Of a DNA stretch of 9,019 nt, positions 6,196 through 9,019 are shown one piece after another. The stretch is from Cellvibrio sp. Lineage in GTDB: Bacteria > Pseudomonadota > Gammaproteobacteria > Pseudomonadales > Cellvibrionaceae. The stretch lies in NCBI GenBank assembly GCA_003524365.1, contig DQHS01000339.1, positions 1 to 9,019 of the forward strand. The letters run 5' to 3'. Made by a program: the position numbers and the translations under genes. Within the stretch, counting starts at the first letter, position 1, and every line of letters starts with the position of its first letter. Under the pieces are notes generated by a model. That model did not search any database and was not told the origin of the DNA. It worked only from the letters and a program-made list of their open reading frames with translations.

Positions 6196-6245
6196 GTCGC
6201 TAGCGATTCTGCGTTTCATCCATTGCAAAAGGGTTGTCCATAGCT

Positions 6246-7781
6246 GTGAAGTTTAATCTGCGCATTCAAGTGTTTTTAGTTTTTGCCTGTTTTGCCGTGC
6301 TGCTAACCGGCGGTCTATTTATGTATTCGCGGCTGAGTTTTGAGCGCGGATTTAATCACTACATGGAACAAAAAGAAGCCTCGCGCAATGCCCGGCTGAT
6401 AGCAGCACTGGAACGCCATTTTACTTACAACGGCAACTGGAATGCGTTTAAGATGAACCCGCATTATTGGGAATTATTTGTCTGGCAATACAGCGCCAAC
6501 TTGCGCCAGCGCAGTGAGCGCCCTATTCCCTTTCCATTCCCGCCGGAATTGAATACCCGCATCAATGGTGACGATGAAGACAGTAGTAGACCCGATCTAT
6601 CGATCTTACGCAGAAACACCCAGGAAACGCGCAGAAACGATAGGCGCGAGACGGCACAATCCGCCGATTTTTTACGTCATCAACCCTACAAACGTTTTAT
6701 TTTGCTCGACCGCAAAGAAAATTTAGTCAGTGGCAAAAAATGGCCCAATGAAACCTACTCCTTTAACGACCTGCATATCACTATTGATGGGCAACAAAAA
6801 CGTATCGGTTATCTGGGCACACCGATTAACCCGGCGCTACGCGATTTACGCGATAACGAATTTGCCAAGCGCCAGCAAAATCACTTTTTAGTGACGGCAC
6901 TGGTAGCGCTTTCCATCGCACTGGCCTGTGCCATTCCGCTCTCCTACTTGTTGACGCAGCGCGTAAAAAAATTAGCCACGCACGTCCAGCAATTGAGTAA
7001 AGGTGATTATCAACAAAGGCTATCGACCAAAGGGGAGGATGAGATCTCCACTCTTGCGGAAAATCTTAATCACCTCGCCCACACACTCAATCAAACTGAA
7101 CAGGCGCGTAAGCGCTGGGTTGCTGATATCTCCCACGAACTGCGCACACCACTGGCGGTACTTAAAGCCGATCTTGAAGCACTGGAAGACGGCGTTAGAA
7201 AATTTGATGCGAAAGCCATTACTCGTTTACAAAAACATGCTGCGCGCCTCGCCAGTTTAGTAAATGATTTATACCAGCTGTCGCTCACCGACATAGGCGC
7301 AATGAGTTATCGCAAGCAGGAGTGTGATATCAGTGAAATCATCGAAGAACTAAGCGTTTCCATGCAGGACAAGCTTAGCCAAAACGGCCTTGAATTGGAG
7401 CTCACACTCCCTGCGCAACCAGTAACGGCGTTCGCCGACTCTGAGCGGTTACATCAACTGTTTTTGAACCTATTCAACAACAGCATTAACTACACCGAAG
7501 CACCCGGAAAAATTCGGGTGAGCTTATCGGCGGATGCGAAACAAGCCACTTTCGTGATTGAAGACTCAGCCCCTGGTGTTGATCCGGTTCTCCATGAAAA
7601 ACTATTCGAGCGTTTGTATCGCGCCGAATCGTCGCGCAGCCGTGAAACTGGCGGCGCGGGTTTGGGTCTTAGTATTTGCCGAAATATTGTCGACGCTCAC
7701 GCAGGACGTGTCAGCATTGAAACCAGCGAGCTAGGCGGATTAAAAGTATCCGTCTATTTACCACTACAGGAATCCGCATGA
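6246..7781 (+). CDS. baeS: Envelope-stress sensor histidine kinase, BaeS type
   Basis: Inner-membrane sensor kinase that phosphorylates its BaeR-type partner. From the GTG at 6246 it has 511 residues, against 467 in E. coli BaeS. Order: membrane helix 1 (about 7-27), a periplasmic region of some 185 residues, helix 2 (about 212-236), HAMP (about 237-288), HisKA with SHELRTPLAVL (His297), and an HATPase domain with N-box LNLFNNSINYT, DSAPG and GGAGLGLS. The kinase core is very BaeS-like (EALEDGVRKF, LVNDLYQLS, FERLYRAESSRSR). The periplasmic part is not recognisable as BaeS and carries a charged insert (about 108-135, GDDED then many Arg). The start is uncertain: AAGGG (6229-6233) lies 12 bases before the GTG, whereas an in-frame TTG at 6234 directly abuts it and so could not use it. 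The stop overlaps baeR by ATGA. Confidence 0.93.
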   Translation: MKFNLRIQVFLVFACFAVLLTGGLFMYSRLSFERGFNHYMEQKEASRNARLIAALERHFTYNGNWNAFKMNPHYWELFVWQYSANLRQRSERPIPFPFPPELNTRINGDDEDSSRPDLSILRRNTQETRRNDRRETAQSADFLRHQPYKRFILLDRKENLVSGKKWPNETYSFNDLHITIDGQQKRIGYLGTPINPALRDLRDNEFAKRQQNHFLVTALVALSIALACAIPLSYLLTQRVKKLATHVQQLSKGDYQQRLSTKGEDEISTLAENLNHLAHTLNQTEQARKRWVADISHELRTPLAVLKADLEALEDGVRKFDAKAITRLQKHAARLASLVNDLYQLSLTDIGAMSYRKQECDISEIIEELSVSMQDKLSQNGLELELTLPAQPVTAFADSERLHQLFLNLFNNSINYTEAPGKIRVSLSADAKQATFVIEDSAPGVDPVLHEKLFERLYRAESSRSRETGGAGLGLSICRNIVDAHAGRVSIETSELGGLKVSVYLPLQESA

Positions 7782-8440
7782 ATATTTTAATTGTTGAAGA
7801 CGAAATTGATTTAGGCGAAATTTTACAAGACTACTTAACCAGTGAAGGATTTTCCGCAACTTTAGTCAGCGATGGCGAAGTGGGACTGCAAAAAATTCTT
7901 ACCGAAAAATGGGATTTGGTGTTGCTGGATTTAATGCTTCCCAAACGCGATGGTTTAAGTATTTGCCAGGAAGTACGTAAAACATCGCAGATACCGATTA
8001 TTATGACCACTGCAAAAGTGGAAGAAATTGATCGCTTGATTGGTTTGGAACTGGGCGCTGATGACTATATTTGCAAGCCATTTAGCCCACGCGAAGTCGT
8101 CGCACGTGTAAAAGCAGTATTACGCCGCAGCAATAAAAGTGAAGAGCAACAAGAAGAAGGATTGCGCTTGGACAAAGAGCGGCAGTACGCCTGCGTAGGA
8201 GAGCAATGCGTAGAATTAACCAGCATTGAATTTCGAATTCTGGAAACCTTATTGCTCAATAAACAACGTGTTATCTCGCGCGATTTATTATTGAAGAATG
8301 CCTACACCGATCACCGCGTAGTGAGCGACAGAACCATGGATTCGCACATCACCAAACTGCGCAAAAAACTACAGCCTATATGTGATGACGACATTATCCA
8401 CTCGGTCTATGGCGTGGGTTACCGGCTGCAGATTTCCTGA
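7778..8440 (+). CDS. baeR: Response regulator, OmpR family, BaeR type
   Basis: DNA-binding partner of the BaeS kinase; in E. coli BaeR turns on spy, mdtABC and acrD on envelope stress. The 220-residue protein has a receiver domain with acidic pocket E7-D8, phospho-acceptor D51 (LVLLDLMLP), T78 and K100 (ICKPFSPREVVARVK), then a winged-helix domain (about 125-220) with RVVSDRTMDSHITKLRKKL and SVYGVGYRL. The stretches AKVEEIDRLIGLELGADDYICKP and DRTMDSHI resemble E. coli BaeR closely, supporting the assignment over other OmpR-type regulators. It lacks BaeR's N-terminal extension. AGGA lies six bases before the ATG, which overlaps the baeS stop, implying translational coupling. No mdt efflux genes follow; the operon seems to end here. 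Confidence 0.95.
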   Translation: MNILIVEDEIDLGEILQDYLTSEGFSATLVSDGEVGLQKILTEKWDLVLLDLMLPKRDGLSICQEVRKTSQIPIIMTTAKVEEIDRLIGLELGADDYICKPFSPREVVARVKAVLRRSNKSEEQQEEGLRLDKERQYACVGEQCVELTSIEFRILETLLLNKQRVISRDLLLKNAYTDHRVVSDRTMDSHITKLRKKLQPICDDDIIHSVYGVGYRLQIS

Positions 8441-8498
8441 TCGACCGAAGTAGTAACAGCCACCACGGAGGGTGCGCAACATCCCGCCTCACTGCAGC

Positions 8499-8514
8499 AA
8501 AAAACATGTTTTTT
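8499..8514. repeat. Perfect 16-base palindrome AAAAAACATGTTTTTT
   Basis: A fully self-complementary AT-rich palindrome lies between the stops of baeR and the chemotaxis gene. It has no GC stem or loop, so it is a poor intrinsic terminator, though its T-run could help end baeR transcription. The rest of the 168-base gap shows no gene and no clear GC-rich hairpin. Confidence 0.4.
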
Positions 8515-8608
8515 AAATCAATTTTTGGGATTTTCTCGCTCTCGAATCGACTTGCATAATTTTTCCACAGTTGCTATCGAATGCTGCAACAACCAATCTT
8601 ATTTTCAG

Positions 8609-9019
8609 TTAAGTACGAAACACACTCAGCAAACCATCCAGCTTGCGAATCTCACGTTCGAGGCGATCGCGCGATTGGCTGGTTTGCTCGCCGGCTTCAT
8701 GGTTTTGTTTTGCCTGTTGCAATATCGTATCCATGCTGCCGGTGATTTGTAGCATCGAATGCTTCTCCTCTTCCGACGCGCGCTCGATTTGCGAATTCAT
8801 TTGCCGGATTTGATCCACCGCGCTCACTATGTTGGAAAAAGCCTGTGACGTGTTAGCAATGCGCTCTTTAATGACCAACGCTTTTTGTTGGGCACCGCTC
8901 ATTACCTCCACCGCTTTACTTGAGCCAGTAGTGAGATTGGTAATAATTGTTTCAATTGCTTTAGTAGACTCCTGCGTGCGTGAGGCCAAGCTCCTCACTT
9001 CATCGGCGACCACGGCAAA
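8609..9019 (-). CDS. Methyl-accepting chemotaxis protein, C-terminal end (5' truncated)
   Basis: Chemoreceptor signalling domain, which controls the CheA kinase through CheW. The frame is open through the right edge, so the ligand-binding part is outside. The visible 136 residues begin at FAVVADEVRSLASRTQEST, the conserved segment just after the hairpin tip that contacts CheA/CheW. They continue as the long returning helix (AIETIITNL, ASEEEKHSMLQITGSMDTI) and end with LDGLLSVFRT. Glu and Gln pairs in the helix (for example IERASEEE) are the kind of site methylated by CheR, but none can be assigned. There is no C-terminal CheR-binding pentapeptide of the NWETF type. It converges on baeR. Confidence 0.93.
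   Translation of the reverse strand, partial: FAVVADEVRSLASRTQESTKAIETIITNLTTGSSKAVEVMSGAQQKALVIKERIANTSQAFSNIVSAVDQIRQMNSQIERASEEEKHSMLQITGSMDTILQQAKQNHEAGEQTSQSRDRLEREIRKLDGLLSVFRT

Noticed and set aside
6058..6243. Small plus-strand open frame in the grxD-baeS gap
   Set aside because: No ribosome site and no protein-like pattern; it covers the candidate BaeR box and promoter, so it is better read as regulatory DNA.
1..9019. Mobile element, CRISPR array, tRNA or defence system
   Set aside because: I saw no transposase, integrase, spaced direct repeats, tRNA-like fold or known defence domain; the content is housekeeping and signalling.

Overview
The window looks like ordinary chromosome from a gammaproteobacterium, most like the Cellvibrio/Saccharophagus/Pseudomonas side of the class. 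This rests on recalled protein resemblance: QueE/QueC, CorA, LpxL-type acyltransferase, GrxD and BaeS/BaeR all read like gammaproteobacterial versions, and lipid A synthesis implies a Gram-negative cell. The species cannot be fixed from the sequence. I see no phage, transposon, tRNA, rRNA or CRISPR. Base composition looks even across the window.

Layout. (1) 1-1107, +: the C-terminal part of a GGDEF-EAL cyclic-di-GMP protein, cut by the left edge. (2) 1138-2527, -: queE then queC, two steps of 7-deazaguanine (queuosine precursor) synthesis. (3) 2762-3079, +: a small basic protein of unknown function, facing corA across a perfect 16-bp bidirectional terminator. (4) 3163-4120, -: a corA-type Mg2+/Co2+ channel gene with a one-base frameshift near 3826. 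(5) 4249-5193, -: an LpxL/HtrB-family lipid A acyltransferase. (6) 5320-5634, +: a small coiled-coil protein with a C-terminal membrane anchor. (7) 5682-5999, -: grxD, a CGFS monothiol glutaredoxin. (8) 6246-8440, +: a BaeS/BaeR-type envelope-stress two-component pair with a 4-base overlap. (9) 8609-9019, -: the C-terminal end of a methyl-accepting chemotaxis protein, cut by the right edge.

The genes are mostly separate housekeeping and signalling units, not one system. Only queE-queC and baeS-baeR are clear functional pairs. Two edge genes concern signalling (c-di-GMP turnover, chemotaxis), and three inner loci concern the envelope (CorA, lipid A acylation, BaeSR).

The points most worth checking are the corA frameshift, which is either a real lesion or a base error; an 18-base site upstream of baeS that matches 15 of 18 positions of the E. 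coli BaeR box and suggests conserved autoregulation; an unusual charged insert in the BaeS periplasmic domain; and two uncharacterised small proteins. I did not find a convincing new multigene system.
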